Position numbers and translations under genes: made by a program. The notes beneath the pieces were generated by a model, which was given only the letters and a program-made list of their open reading frames with translations, was not told the DNA's origin and did no database searches. A stretch of DNA of 64,000 nt from Terribacillus saccharophilus. GTDB taxonomy: Bacteria > Bacillota > Bacilli > Bacillales > Amphibacillaceae. The first letter of the stretch is position 1. Each line of letters starts with the position of its first letter. Positions 41,746 through 49,587 of this stretch are shown here, piece by piece. The stretch covers positions 248,001 to 312,000 of the forward strand of contig FOCD01000003.1 of the NCBI GenBank assembly GCA_900110015.1, read 5' to 3'.

Positions 41746-43556
41746 CTCAACAACTCCACCCTTTCCTTTTTCTCCAATGGATAATGGCATGCAACAGCTC
41801 GTTCACCGATAAGGGATTCCATTGCAGGAGCTTCCGATCGGCATTTTTCTGTAGCCAGCAGGCATCTTGTATGAAAATGACAGCCGGCAGGCGGATTCAC
41901 AGGTGACGGAATCTCGCCATGCAGCACGTGACGCTCACGCTTGCGATCCAAATCAATGGTCGGATTCGCTTCCAATAACGCTTTTGTGTACGGATGTGCC
42001 GGTCTTGTAAATAACTCTTCAGCGGGCGCAATCTCTACAATTCTCCCCAGATACATGACACCGATACGATGTGATATGTCACGTACAACATCCAGCCCGT
42101 GTGCAATAAATACATAAGACAGTCCCATTTCCAGCTGCAGCTTTTTCAGCAAATCGATTACCTTGGATTGGACGGCAAGGTCCAGAGCAGATACAGCCTC
42201 ATCCAATAACAGGAATTCCGGATGCAGAATGATAGCACGGGCAATATTGATACGCTGCCGCTGCCCTCCGGAGAATTCGTGCGGATATCGTGTACGAGAA
42301 GCAGGATCCAAGTCGACAAGCTGCAGAACTTCCTCTACCCGCTCTCTTATCTCATCTTTGGATAAGCGGGTATGAACCCGAAGCGGTTCTCCGATGATGT
42401 CTTCTACCTTCCAGCGCGGATTCAAAGCTGAAAAGGTATCCTGAAAAACAACTTGTGTATTTTTGCGAAGTTCCTTCTTCTCTCGCTTCGTTCCTCCGGT
42501 TACATCCTTACCGCGGTATAGAATCTGTCCGCTATCTGCTTCCTGAAGGGAAACGAGCAGCTTGCCGAGTGTTGATTTTCCGCTTCCTGATTCTCCGACC
42601 AGACCCAGTGTCTCTCCTTTCCGTATATATAAACTCACTTCATCCACAGCCTGAACGTATCTTTTCGGCTGGAACGGTTTGCTCTTTAGAGGAAATGCCT
42701 TGCTGATTCCTTCTGCTTCCAAAATTACTTCGTCATCCTGCCTGTTCTCTTCAGAGGCAGAACTCGTAAGCAAATCACGCTTTGATTGCACCAATGTCTT
42801 TGTATACCAATGACCAGGAAAAGCAAAAATCTCCCTAACCGTCCCTTGTTCTACAATGCTTCCTTCATGCATAACTGCTACTTTGTCAGCTATTTCCGCG
42901 GCAACAGCTAAGTGATGAGTGATGAATAAAATCGACATACCCTCTTCTGCTCGAAGCTCAAGAAGCAAGTTCAGTATTTGCGCTTGAATAGTTACATCCA
43001 ACGCTGTCGTCGGTTCATCTGCTATTAGAAGTTCTGGCTGACAAGCAAGTGCTAATGCGATGGCTACACGCTGCAGCATACCCCCTGACAGTTCAAGTGG
43101 GTATTGCTTCATCCTGGATGCAGGCTCCGGGATATGTACTTTCTCTAATAATTTGATAGCTTCGTCCCACGCCTCAGAACGGCTGACAGATTTGTGTTTG
43201 CGAATTACCTCAACGAATTGATTTCCGATCGTAAAAACTGGATTTAATGCAGTCATCGGATCCTGTGTCACCATGGCAATCTTTCTGCCCCGTATACCGC
43301 TTATTTCCTTTTGCGCTAAAGAGGCAATATCTTGTTCTTGGAAGATGATTTCCCCTCCTGTAATACGTCCTCCTTCGTAATCGATCAAACGAAGAACAGC
43401 CAGGGACGTTACTGTCTTGCCACTTCCGGAACCTCCTACTAGGCAGACGATTTCTCCGCTTCGGATATCCAGATTCACATTGCGAACTGCTGGAATTACG
43501 TCTTTTCCACGCTCTATCCCTACAGATAAATTTCTGATCTCCAGTAATGTACGCAT
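41742..43556 (-). CDS. ABC transporter ATP-binding protein with two fused ATPase domains (DppD-DppF type)
   Basis: A 604-residue protein containing two complete peptide-type ATPase domains. Domain one (about 1-265): Walker A GGSGSGKT, signature LSGGML, Walker B LLIADEPT. Domain two (about 285-600): Walker A GESGSGKST, signature FSGGQRQR, Walker B FLLLDEAV. Each has the oligopeptide-type C-terminal extension, the second with the cysteine-rich HTRCLLATEKC segment near the end. The fusion replaces the usual separate DppD and DppF subunits and energises the adjacent permeases. Confidence 0.93.
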   Translation of the reverse strand: MRTLLEIRNLSVGIERGKDVIPAVRNVNLDIRSGEIVCLVGGSGSGKTVTSLAVLRLIDYEGGRITGGEIIFQEQDIASLAQKEISGIRGRKIAMVTQDPMTALNPVFTIGNQFVEVIRKHKSVSRSEAWDEAIKLLEKVHIPEPASRMKQYPLELSGGMLQRVAIALALACQPELLIADEPTTALDVTIQAQILNLLLELRAEEGMSILFITHHLAVAAEIADKVAVMHEGSIVEQGTVREIFAFPGHWYTKTLVQSKRDLLTSSASEENRQDDEVILEAEGISKAFPLKSKPFQPKRYVQAVDEVSLYIRKGETLGLVGESGSGKSTLGKLLVSLQEADSGQILYRGKDVTGGTKREKKELRKNTQVVFQDTFSALNPRWKVEDIIGEPLRVHTRLSKDEIRERVEEVLQLVDLDPASRTRYPHEFSGGQRQRINIARAIILHPEFLLLDEAVSALDLAVQSKVIDLLKKLQLEMGLSYVFIAHGLDVVRDISHRIGVMYLGRIVEIAPAEELFTRPAHPYTKALLEANPTIDLDRKRERHVLHGEIPSPVNPPAGCHFHTRCLLATEKCRSEAPAMESLIGERAVACHYPLEKKERVELLR

Positions 43557-43577
43557 ATTACAACTCCTTTCTGTTTC

Positions 43578-44447
43578 TTAAGACGCGGCAGATCGTGGAT
43601 CAAGATAATTTCGATAGGCATCGCCGAGAATATTGACTGAAATAACGAATAAAGAAATGAACAGACCTGGGAAAAATCCGATCCACCAAGCAACTGTAAG
43701 GTAGTCCCTTCCTAGTGACAGCAGATAACCCCAATCCGGTATTTCATGTACAGTACCTAAACCCAGAAAACTAAGACCTGTTGCCATTAAGATTGCATTC
43801 CCAACGCCGATTGTTGCCATGACAAGCATGGGCGGCAAACTATTCGGTAGTATGTGGAAAAGAATCCGTCCTGTATGTCCCGATCCTATTGACCTGGAAG
43901 CATGGACATAACCTGCATCCTTCACATGCAGTACTTGCCCGCGCATCACTCTGGCATAGCCTGGCAATGAAGCGATGGAAACGGCCAGAATAAGGTTCAG
44001 CGTACTTGGCCCCAATACAGCTGAAACGAGAATAGCCAGCATAATACCAGGAATCGTCATAATAATGTCCATGATTCTCATGAACGTATTATCGACTGCG
44101 TTGTTACAGTAGCCAGACACCAACCCGATTAACCCGCCGATTCCTCCGCCAATTAAGACTGACAGTACACCGATAACCAAGGATTGTTGACTGCCATGTA
44201 CAATCAGACTGAAAATATCTCTGCCGAATTGATCAGTTCCTAGCAGATGCTCCAATGATGGAGCTAATAAAGCATCGCTTGGATCCATCCTTGTCGGCGA
44301 ATGACTGGCAATCTGATCAGGGAATAATGAACAAATTACAATGAATAAGATAAAGCCGGCTGAGAGCAGCAGCAGACTTCCTGTCCACCAGCTATTTCGG
44401 CGATACGACAAAGTTTTTGTTTTCTTTAAGCTGCCAATCATCTTCAA
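43578..44447 (-). CDS. ABC transporter permease (DppC type)
   Basis: A 289-residue permease with an N-terminal helix (about 25-45), an extracellular loop ending GTDQFGRDIFS and five further helices. The EAA-type ATPase contact loop reads PGYARVMRGQVLHVKDAGYVHASRSIG near residue 165. It pairs with the upstream DppB-type permease, separated by ten bases, and precedes the fused ATPase gene. Confidence 0.93.
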   Translation of the reverse strand: MKMIGSLKKTKTLSYRRNSWWTGSLLLLSAGFILFIVICSLFPDQIASHSPTRMDPSDALLAPSLEHLLGTDQFGRDIFSLIVHGSQQSLVIGVLSVLIGGGIGGLIGLVSGYCNNAVDNTFMRIMDIIMTIPGIMLAILVSAVLGPSTLNLILAVSIASLPGYARVMRGQVLHVKDAGYVHASRSIGSGHTGRILFHILPNSLPPMLVMATIGVGNAILMATGLSFLGLGTVHEIPDWGYLLSLGRDYLTVAWWIGFFPGLFISLFVISVNILGDAYRNYLDPRSAAS

Positions 44448-44457
44448 TCACCCTTTC

Positions 44458-45381
44458 TTACTTCTCATTCAGCCGGATTCTTGGATCAATTAATCTGTAG
44501 GAAATATCAACAAGCATATTGATCACAACATAAAAGGCGGCAGTAAACAGAATGGCACCTTGAATGATCGGAATATCCTTTTGGTCGATTGCATCTACAA
44601 TAAGTCTCCCTAGTCCCTGTCTTGAAAAAACGGTTTCTGTAACAACCGAACCAGCAAGCATCTCTCCGAAGATCATTCCCACCATAGTTACCGCAGGAAT
44701 AAGGGCATGACGCAGAATATGCTTAAACAAAATTGCCCGATGTCCGATGCCTTTTCCGCGTAAAGATCGGATAAAGGGCTCATTAGATGCTTCTAGAATG
44801 CTGTTCCGAATCAACCTTGTAATTACTCCAGCGCCGGTAATCCCGAGACCAATCGATGGCAGAATCAGCTGCTCAAAGGATCCATTTCCGATGGACGGCA
44901 GCAGGTGGAGCTGCACGGAAAAGATCCAAATAAGAAGAATACCAATCCAGAAATTAGGAGTGGAAACCCCAACCAAACTCAACACCCGGATGATGCCATC
45001 CAGCAGTTTGTTCTGATATACCGCGGATAAGATACCTAAGATCAGACCTAGTACAATGGCTACGATCATGCTTGAAATGGTCAGCGCCAATGTCGGTCCC
45101 AAATTATCAAGCAGCCGGTCCAGTACCGGTTCACTATTCGCATAAGAAGTCCCAAGATCTCCTTGAAATAGTCCAGCTACGTAATCCAGATATTGCACAA
45201 TAAGGGGTCTATCCAATCCAAGTTTTTCTCGAAGCTGATTTACCGTCTCTGTCGGCACATCATCTCCGGCTAATAAAGTCGCTACATCACCGGGAAGAAT
45301 ATTAACTATCAAAAATACGAGCGTGACCGATCCTAAAATAACACCGGCTGCCATCCCGAAACGAGACAATACATACAACAT
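44458..45381 (-). CDS. ABC transporter permease (DppB type), first gene of the SAM-regulated operon
   Basis: A 307-residue permease with six helices; ILPGDVATLLAGDDVPTETVNQLREKLGLDRPL-type N-terminal loop and the contact loop TRLIRNSILEASNEPFIRSLRGKG in condensed form mark the DppB family. The ATG at 45381 is eight bases after GGAGGTGG and is preferred to the upstream ATG at 45399. It is the first gene after the S-box terminator, with about 95 bases of leader in between. Confidence 0.92.
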   Translation of the reverse strand: MLYVLSRFGMAAGVILGSVTLVFLIVNILPGDVATLLAGDDVPTETVNQLREKLGLDRPLIVQYLDYVAGLFQGDLGTSYANSEPVLDRLLDNLGPTLALTISSMIVAIVLGLILGILSAVYQNKLLDGIIRVLSLVGVSTPNFWIGILLIWIFSVQLHLLPSIGNGSFEQLILPSIGLGITGAGVITRLIRNSILEASNEPFIRSLRGKGIGHRAILFKHILRHALIPAVTMVGMIFGEMLAGSVVTETVFSRQGLGRLIVDAIDQKDIPIIQGAILFTAAFYVVINMLVDISYRLIDPRIRLNEK

Positions 45382-45470
45382 TGCTGCTTCCACCTCCATC
45401 TACTTCACATAAATTACACTTTTCCAATCATTATAGTAGGAATTAAAGACGCAGAAGCCTCTGTTTAAAA

Positions 45471-45505
45471 ATAAAACAACTCCCCACGAAAGATAAGTGG
45501 GGAGT
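45471..45505 (-). terminator. S-box-controlled terminator of the sulfur operon
   Basis: ACTCCCCAC / GTGGGGAGT on the minus strand, 9-base loop, followed by TGTTTTATTTTT. The loop contains CTTATC, which can instead pair with the GATAAG of the aptamer's P1 3' arm (45519-45514), giving the antiterminator used when SAM is low. Confidence 0.93.
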
Positions 45506-45513
45506 CGTTCCTG

Positions 45514-45613
45514 CTTATCTTCCGGGATCACCCGATGGATTTGGCACAGTTTTCCTAACGGAATCCGCTGCCGAAGCTTCACAGGGCCATATCCCTCCAC
45601 TTCTCTTGATAAG
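45514..45613 (-). ncRNA. SAM riboswitch (S-box) of the organosulfur operon
   Basis: The minus-strand RNA runs CTTATCAAGAGAAG TGGAGGGA to GATAAG. It has the S-box landmarks in order: P1 CTTATC/GATAAG, the AGAGAAGUGGAGGGA core, GGCCCUGUGAAGC, CGGCAGC and the GUGCCAAAUCC arm. High SAM stabilises P1 and lets the 45479-45505 terminator form; low SAM opens the 12-gene operon. A second hairpin pair precedes it. Confidence 0.95.
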
Positions 45614-45629
45614 GATTATTCAATTAAAT

Positions 45630-45669
45630 AAAAAAACGCTTTTACTCCTACAGATCGGGAATAAAAGCT
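45630..45669 (-). terminator. Extra intrinsic terminator between promoter and S-box
   Basis: On the minus strand GCTTTTATTCC pairs with GGAGTAAAAGC across a 9-base loop, followed by GTTTTTTTATTT. It lies about 35-70 bases after the predicted transcription start of the sulfur operon and before its S-box, so the polymerase must pass it before meeting the riboswitch. Confidence 0.75.
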
Positions 45670-45693
45670 TCTGGTGGTCCAGTCAGCATTTAT
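45661..45693 (-). promoter_or_regulatory. Candidate antiterminator hairpin overlapping the extra terminator
   Basis: The leader can fold as ATAAA-GCT-CTGG / CCAG-AGC-TTTAT around the loop ACCA. This uses eight bases of the 5' arm of the 45630-45669 terminator, so the two folds exclude each other. The ligand, protein or peptide that would choose between them is unknown. Confidence 0.55.
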
Positions 45694-45709
45694 ACAACTT
45701 ATGGTAATT

Positions 45710-45738
45710 AGAATATACGCAATCCTTGTACGCGTCAA
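45710..45738 (-). promoter_or_regulatory. Sigma-A promoter of the organosulfur operon
   Basis: TTGACG (45738-45733), 17-base spacer, TATTCT (45715-45710). It lies just after the FMN reductase stop codon. No comparable promoter fits between the extra terminator and the S-box. Confidence 0.8.
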
Positions 45739-45759
45739 TATAAATTCAAAATATTTAAA

Positions 45760-46302
45760 TTATTTTAATAGTATATATGCGGCAGCAGCTTGATGCTGCA
45801 ACGCCTCATCTAGCCCAATAACAAATTGCTCTAGCGTTTTTTGACAGTCTGGTGTCAGAATAAAATCTTTAAATTCCTTACGGCTTACAGCGAGCTGCTG
45901 AGGAATTGTATGTGCAGACAGACTGCGGAAAACAGTCCGCAATCCATTCAAAGTGTTAATACCGCCCTTCAGGCCGCCTGTACTCGTTAACAATCCGACA
46001 GGCTTACCTTTCAGCAAGTCTTTATCAAAATAATCAATTGCGTTTTTTAATGCTCCGCTATAGCTGCCATGATATTCAGGTGAACCGATCACAAATCCTT
46101 CCGCCGAATCGATTCTTTCCCGCAGCCAATCAGCTGCTGCTCCTGCCGGCTGGGCCGGGTGAAAAAGCGGCAGCTCTAATTCACCTATATTGATTATCTC
46201 GGTTTCATATTTGGCCTTTTGCAATAGCGTCTGCACTTGTTCCAACAGCTTCTTAGTAGTGGATGCAGGATTCAAGCTTCCGTTTAGCAATAAGATTGTC
46301 AT
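45760..46302 (-). CDS. NAD(P)H-dependent FMN reductase (SsuE-like)
   Basis: A 180-residue flavodoxin-fold reductase with LLLNGSLNPASTTKKLL at the N-terminus and the FMN-binding GSPEYHGSYSGALKNAIDYF near residue 80, as in SsuE/MsuE. It supplies reduced FMN to two-component monooxygenases. It starts 18 bases after hom, so it should be co-transcribed with hom under the hom S-box, and it serves the four LLM monooxygenases of the neighbouring S-box operon. Confidence 0.92.
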   Translation of the reverse strand: MTILLLNGSLNPASTTKKLLEQVQTLLQKAKYETEIINIGELELPLFHPAQPAGAAADWLRERIDSAEGFVIGSPEYHGSYSGALKNAIDYFDKDLLKGKPVGLLTSTGGLKGGINTLNGLRTVFRSLSAHTIPQQLAVSRKEFKDFILTPDCQKTLEQFVIGLDEALQHQAAAAYILLK

Positions 46303-46320
46303 TCGAACTCTCCTCCTGTA

Positions 46321-47448
46321 TTAGGCTTCTGCTTTTGCCGGTGTTCTCGCGGCAACCCGATAATAATGGCTATCGGATTCAACGTTTTCTCTGTGCAGAA
46401 GAATGGTCTCACCAGACGGCAAGTGAACGAAAGGAACTGCCTCATGTTTCTCCGTGAAATTGATTACCCGCTTTACTTCGATTTCCTTCCGCTGGTGAAC
46501 AAGATTCGCTAAATCCTCGACAATGGCGCTTGCCGTCGGCAGGGCTCCGGCACCTGGTCCTTGAAGCTTCAGTTTGCCAACAAGGTCACCTTCCACACAT
46601 ACAGCATTATCTACTCCATCCACGCTGTACAGAGGATGTGCAGCCGTTAAGATGACCGGTTCGACAGATGCAGTCACTTCTCCGCCAGCGTTTTCAAGCG
46701 TCGCAACATGTTTGATTTTCCAACCTTGTTTTGCAGCGGCTTGGATATCCTGTGAGGAAACTGAGCGGATTCCCTTTCGTGTAACTTTCTCCCAGTCCGG
46801 CTGATCTTCAAATAACAAATCACTCAGCACCATCAGTTTATAAAAAGCGTCCCAGCCATCAACGTCATTGGCGGGATCAGCTTCTGCAAATCCTGCTTCC
46901 TGCGCAAGCTGCAGCGCTTCTTCAAACGGCAGTCCCTTATCGGACATTTCCGTCAGAATAAAATTGGATGTGCCATTCAAAATCGCCTCTACCTTAACGA
47001 CGTGGTTGATATGGAGAAGCTGCTTCAGCGTCCCAATCACGGGCACGCCGCCTGCGACTGCTGCTTCATATTCCAACCGTACACCTTTTTCCTTTGCCAA
47101 GCGCTTGAGCTCCGCCCCCCGTGAGGCAATTAGCTCTTTATTCGCTGTGATAATATGACAGCCATGATGGATTGCTTCAGTCAAGTAGCTAAAAGCTGGC
47201 TCAATACCGACACTAGCTTCGATGATTACATCAAGGTCGGATATAGAGAAAAGCTCCGCTGCATCGTCTGTCAGCAAGGCATCCGTTACTTGCTGTTCAT
47301 ACTTCTGCTTCTCCCGCACCAAGACACCTGCCACTTGTACTTCCCTACCGAAAATTGTCTGCAGATTCTCCTGATGGGAGCGGATCGTCCTCCCTACAGC
47401 ACTTCCTACTGTGCCATATCCAATCAATCCAATCTTCACTGCTGCCAT
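46321..47448 (-). CDS. hom: Homoserine dehydrogenase, short form without ACT domain
   Basis: A 375-residue enzyme that reduces aspartate semialdehyde to homoserine. The N-terminal Rossmann motif is GLIGYGTVGSAVG; the catalytic core shows AAVAGGVPVIGTLKQLL and GILNGTSNFILTEM-like motif (here AILNGTSNFILTEM), and the catalytic lysine lies in WDAFYKLMVL. The usual C-terminal ACT domain (total about 430) is absent, so threonine feedback of the normal kind is unlikely. Start at 47448 after AAGGGGG. SAM control means this copy feeds methionine synthesis. Confidence 0.93.
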   Translation of the reverse strand: MAAVKIGLIGYGTVGSAVGRTIRSHQENLQTIFGREVQVAGVLVREKQKYEQQVTDALLTDDAAELFSISDLDVIIEASVGIEPAFSYLTEAIHHGCHIITANKELIASRGAELKRLAKEKGVRLEYEAAVAGGVPVIGTLKQLLHINHVVKVEAILNGTSNFILTEMSDKGLPFEEALQLAQEAGFAEADPANDVDGWDAFYKLMVLSDLLFEDQPDWEKVTRKGIRSVSSQDIQAAAKQGWKIKHVATLENAGGEVTASVEPVILTAAHPLYSVDGVDNAVCVEGDLVGKLKLQGPGAGALPTASAIVEDLANLVHQRKEIEVKRVINFTEKHEAVPFVHLPSGETILLHRENVESDSHYYRVAARTPAKAEA

Positions 47449-47480
47449 CTGTTTTACCCCCTTGAATGATTTTCTGCATA

Positions 47481-47510
47481 AAAAAAGCCTCCCTGAGAGG
47501 ACAGGGAGAC
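47481..47510 (-). terminator. S-box-controlled terminator upstream of hom
   Basis: GTCTCCCTG / CAGGGAGGC stem with a 6-base loop, followed by TTTTTTT on the minus strand, 33 bases before hom. Confidence 0.93.
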
Positions 47511-47531
47511 GAATGTACCGTACTGTGTCTT

Positions 47532-47628
47532 CTCTCATCTACAGGAATTAGCACCTATACAAGTTAAAGTTATACTTGCAGGTTGCCGGGCATCATCGGG
47601 CCAGTCCCTCCGCCGCTCTTGATAAGAG
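47532..47628 (-). ncRNA. SAM riboswitch (S-box) upstream of hom
   Basis: The minus-strand RNA starts CTCTTATCAAGAGCGG and ends GATGAGAG, pairing to form P1. Between them are GGAGGGACUGGCCC, AUGAUGCCCGGCAACC and GGUGCUAAUUCC, the S-box core in order. It controls hom and the FMN reductase gene by the downstream terminator. Confidence 0.96.
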
Positions 47629-47652
47629 TTTTGTATGTGTTTGTTATGAAGG

Positions 47653-47681
47653 AGTTTAGCATGAATAAGAAAACGCGTCAA
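47653..47681 (-). promoter_or_regulatory. Sigma-A promoter of the hom S-box transcript
   Basis: TTGACG (47681-47676), 17-base spacer, TAAACT (47658-47653) on the minus strand, placed 25 bases before the S-box. Confidence 0.85.
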
Positions 47682-47697
47682 CAGAAAATTCTAATAA

Positions 47698-47732
47698 GTA
47701 AGACAGCGCAGAAAACTGCGCTGTCTTACTAA
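47698..47732. terminator. Terminator after the SDR pair
   Basis: A 15-bp stem beginning AGTAAGACAGCGCAG with a 3-base loop lies directly after the 47736 stop codon. It separates the SDR pair from the hom promoter. Confidence 0.88.
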
Positions 47733-47735
47733 AAA

Positions 47736-48518
47736 TTAGTATTTATAAGATTGTCCGCCATCAATCGGCACTACAGTGGCATTGATGAAGTTTGCTTGAT
47801 CAGAAAGAAGGAATGCAACAAGATAACCAACTTCTTCAGGCTTACCGAAACGTTTCATCGGGTTAACACTGACGAATTCCTTGCCTGCTTCTTCCCAGTT
47901 ATCTCCGCCAATTTGGCGAAGGGAGCCTTCAACCATTGGCGTCATGATCGCACCTGGTGCAATAGCTTTAATGCTGACGCCAAATTGTCCATATTCAATA
48001 CCGGAGTTCTTCGTCAAACCTACCACACCATGCTTACTTGCTGCATAGCCGGACTGGTTGCCGATTCCGCGGATACCGCCCACAGAAGCTGTATTTACTA
48101 CAGAACCATGGCCTTGCTCCTTCATTACTTTCAATACGTGACGCATACCGTAGAAAACACCATTCAAGTTGATATTTACAACGCGGTCGAATTCATCTAC
48201 AGGATATTCTTCTGTTAGATTCTGTGTTCCTTCTACACCAGCGTTATTGAAGAAACTATCGATCTTGCCAAACTGATCAACGGTTTGTTTTACATACGCC
48301 TCAACTTCCGATTCATTTGCACAGTTTGCCACAATTGTAAGAACTTCTGCTTCAGGTACTGCTGCAAGAACTTCCTGCTTTGTTTCTTCTAATCCTTTTT
48401 CACTCAAATCAACAAGGGAAAGCTTTGCACCTTCTTTTGCTACTTGCAAAGCTGCAGAACGGCCTAAACCGGAGCCGCCACCTGTAATCAACACTACTTT
48501 ATCTTCAAAACGTTTCAT
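47736..48518 (-). CDS. SDR family oxidoreductase (glucose dehydrogenase-like), second of the pair
   Basis: A 260-residue short-chain dehydrogenase. Cofactor motif TGGGSGLG near residue 12, NNAGVEG near 90, catalytic Ser/Tyr/Lys in NTASVGG and YAASKHG, and a NATVVPIDGGQ C-terminus. Start at 48518 after AAAAGGAGAG. It is 25 bases downstream of a closely similar SDR, so the two form an operon, perhaps after duplication. Substrate unknown. Confidence 0.9.
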   Translation of the reverse strand: MKRFEDKVVLITGGGSGLGRSAALQVAKEGAKLSLVDLSEKGLEETKQEVLAAVPEAEVLTIVANCANESEVEAYVKQTVDQFGKIDSFFNNAGVEGTQNLTEEYPVDEFDRVVNINLNGVFYGMRHVLKVMKEQGHGSVVNTASVGGIRGIGNQSGYAASKHGVVGLTKNSGIEYGQFGVSIKAIAPGAIMTPMVEGSLRQIGGDNWEEAGKEFVSVNPMKRFGKPEEVGYLVAFLLSDQANFINATVVPIDGGQSYKY

Positions 48519-48543
48519 AGAAATCTCTCCTTTTATGTTTTTG

Positions 48544-49296
48544 TTAAATTGCAGTAAATCCGCCATCAATCGGCACAACTACGCCATTTATATAAGGTGC
48601 TTTACCAGTCAATAGGAATGTGACAAGCTCTGCAACTTCCTCTGGCTGGCCAAGACGCTTCTGAGGAATCGGTTCTGTCGCATTTTTAAATGCATCTGGA
48701 TTCTTCTCTTTGTATTCACGAACCATCGGCGTCTCTGTAGTACCTGGAGCAATTGCATTTACAACAATTCCTTGCTCAGCATACTCAGCAGCCAATGTCT
48801 TCGTAATACCTACCATCGCATGCTTTGTAGCGGAATATGTACCAACTGTTGCCTGACCGACAACACCTGCTGTGGATGATGTATTGACGATACGACCGCC
48901 GCCATTAGCAAGCATTACTTCCAATACATATTTAAGACCGTAAAGGGCACCGTTAAGGTTGATTCCTAGTACCATATCGATCTGCTCAATTGTGTTGTCC
49001 ACGAATTTCACACCAGGACCGGAGATTCCTGCATTATTATAGAACATATCAATGGTCCCAAATGCCTCGACCGTTTTATCCACATAATGCTTCACTTCTT
49101 CTGCCTTGCTTACATCAGCTTTTACGAATATAGCTCTTGATCCTTTTTCTTCTACTAAGCGAACAGTCTCCAGACCAGCTACCTCAGATACGTCAACCAC
49201 GCTGATTGCGACACCTTCTTCTGCTAGTCTTAATGCTGCTGCTTGCCCAAGACCGCTGCCGCCGCCTGTGACGACCGCTACTTTATGCCCACCCAT
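48544..49296 (-). CDS. SDR family oxidoreductase (glucose dehydrogenase-like), first of the pair
   Basis: A 250-residue short-chain dehydrogenase with TGGGSGLG (near residue 11), NNAGISG, NTSSTAGV, YSATKHA and NGVVVPIDGGFTAI at the C-terminus. The ATG at 49296 is eight bases after GGGGG; a TTG two codons earlier is less likely. A TGTAAG-N2-CTTACA element lies 53 bases upstream. It is first of a two-gene unit. Confidence 0.9.
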   Translation of the reverse strand: MGGHKVAVVTGGGSGLGQAAALRLAEEGVAISVVDVSEVAGLETVRLVEEKGSRAIFVKADVSKAEEVKHYVDKTVEAFGTIDMFYNNAGISGPGVKFVDNTIEQIDMVLGINLNGALYGLKYVLEVMLANGGGRIVNTSSTAGVVGQATVGTYSATKHAMVGITKTLAAEYAEQGIVVNAIAPGTTETPMVREYKEKNPDAFKNATEPIPQKRLGQPEEVAELVTFLLTGKAPYINGVVVPIDGGFTAI

Positions 49297-49348
49297 AAGC
49301 AAAGCCCCCTTTTAATAGATATAAATAGGTTAATTTACCCACTATACA

Positions 49349-49362
49349 TGTAAGAGCTTACA
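49349..49362. promoter_or_regulatory. cre-like inverted repeat upstream of the SDR pair
   Basis: TGTAAG-AG-CTTACA has the outer arms of a cre site but lacks the central CG on this strand, so CcpA binding is uncertain. Confidence 0.35.
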
Positions 49363-49587
49363 CCTTTGAAGAAAATACAGCAAGCGATTTGCAATCGTGC
49401 AGAAAACTTTTTTGTACACTTACGATTATTATGTTCATTTAATTTAATAAGTAATATTTATGACAAAGTTGGAAGTGATGCTGCCCATAATTTCCTATTA
49501 AATGCAGGTTGCGAATCAAGTTGGGGTAGTGTGCGAGAGGATCAGGGTAGCGGATTTGTCCGGCAATAACCCTGCATATAGCGCTTT
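49363..49587. other. Intergenic stretch without a supported gene
   Basis: The region between the SDR promoter and the NUDIX stop holds only a short plus-strand frame (49366-49569) with no ribosome site and no recognisable protein pattern. I see no hairpin terminator or RNA element in it. Confidence 0.5.

Noticed and set aside
45638..45700. T-box leader in front of the S-box
   Set aside because: The conserved AGGGTGGnACCGCG T-box sequence and a specifier-loop stem are missing; the hairpins are better described as an unassigned attenuator.
49366..49569. Plus-strand 67-codon frame upstream of the SDR pair
   Set aside because: No ribosome binding site, no recognisable domain, and it overlaps the SDR promoter region; treated as chance.
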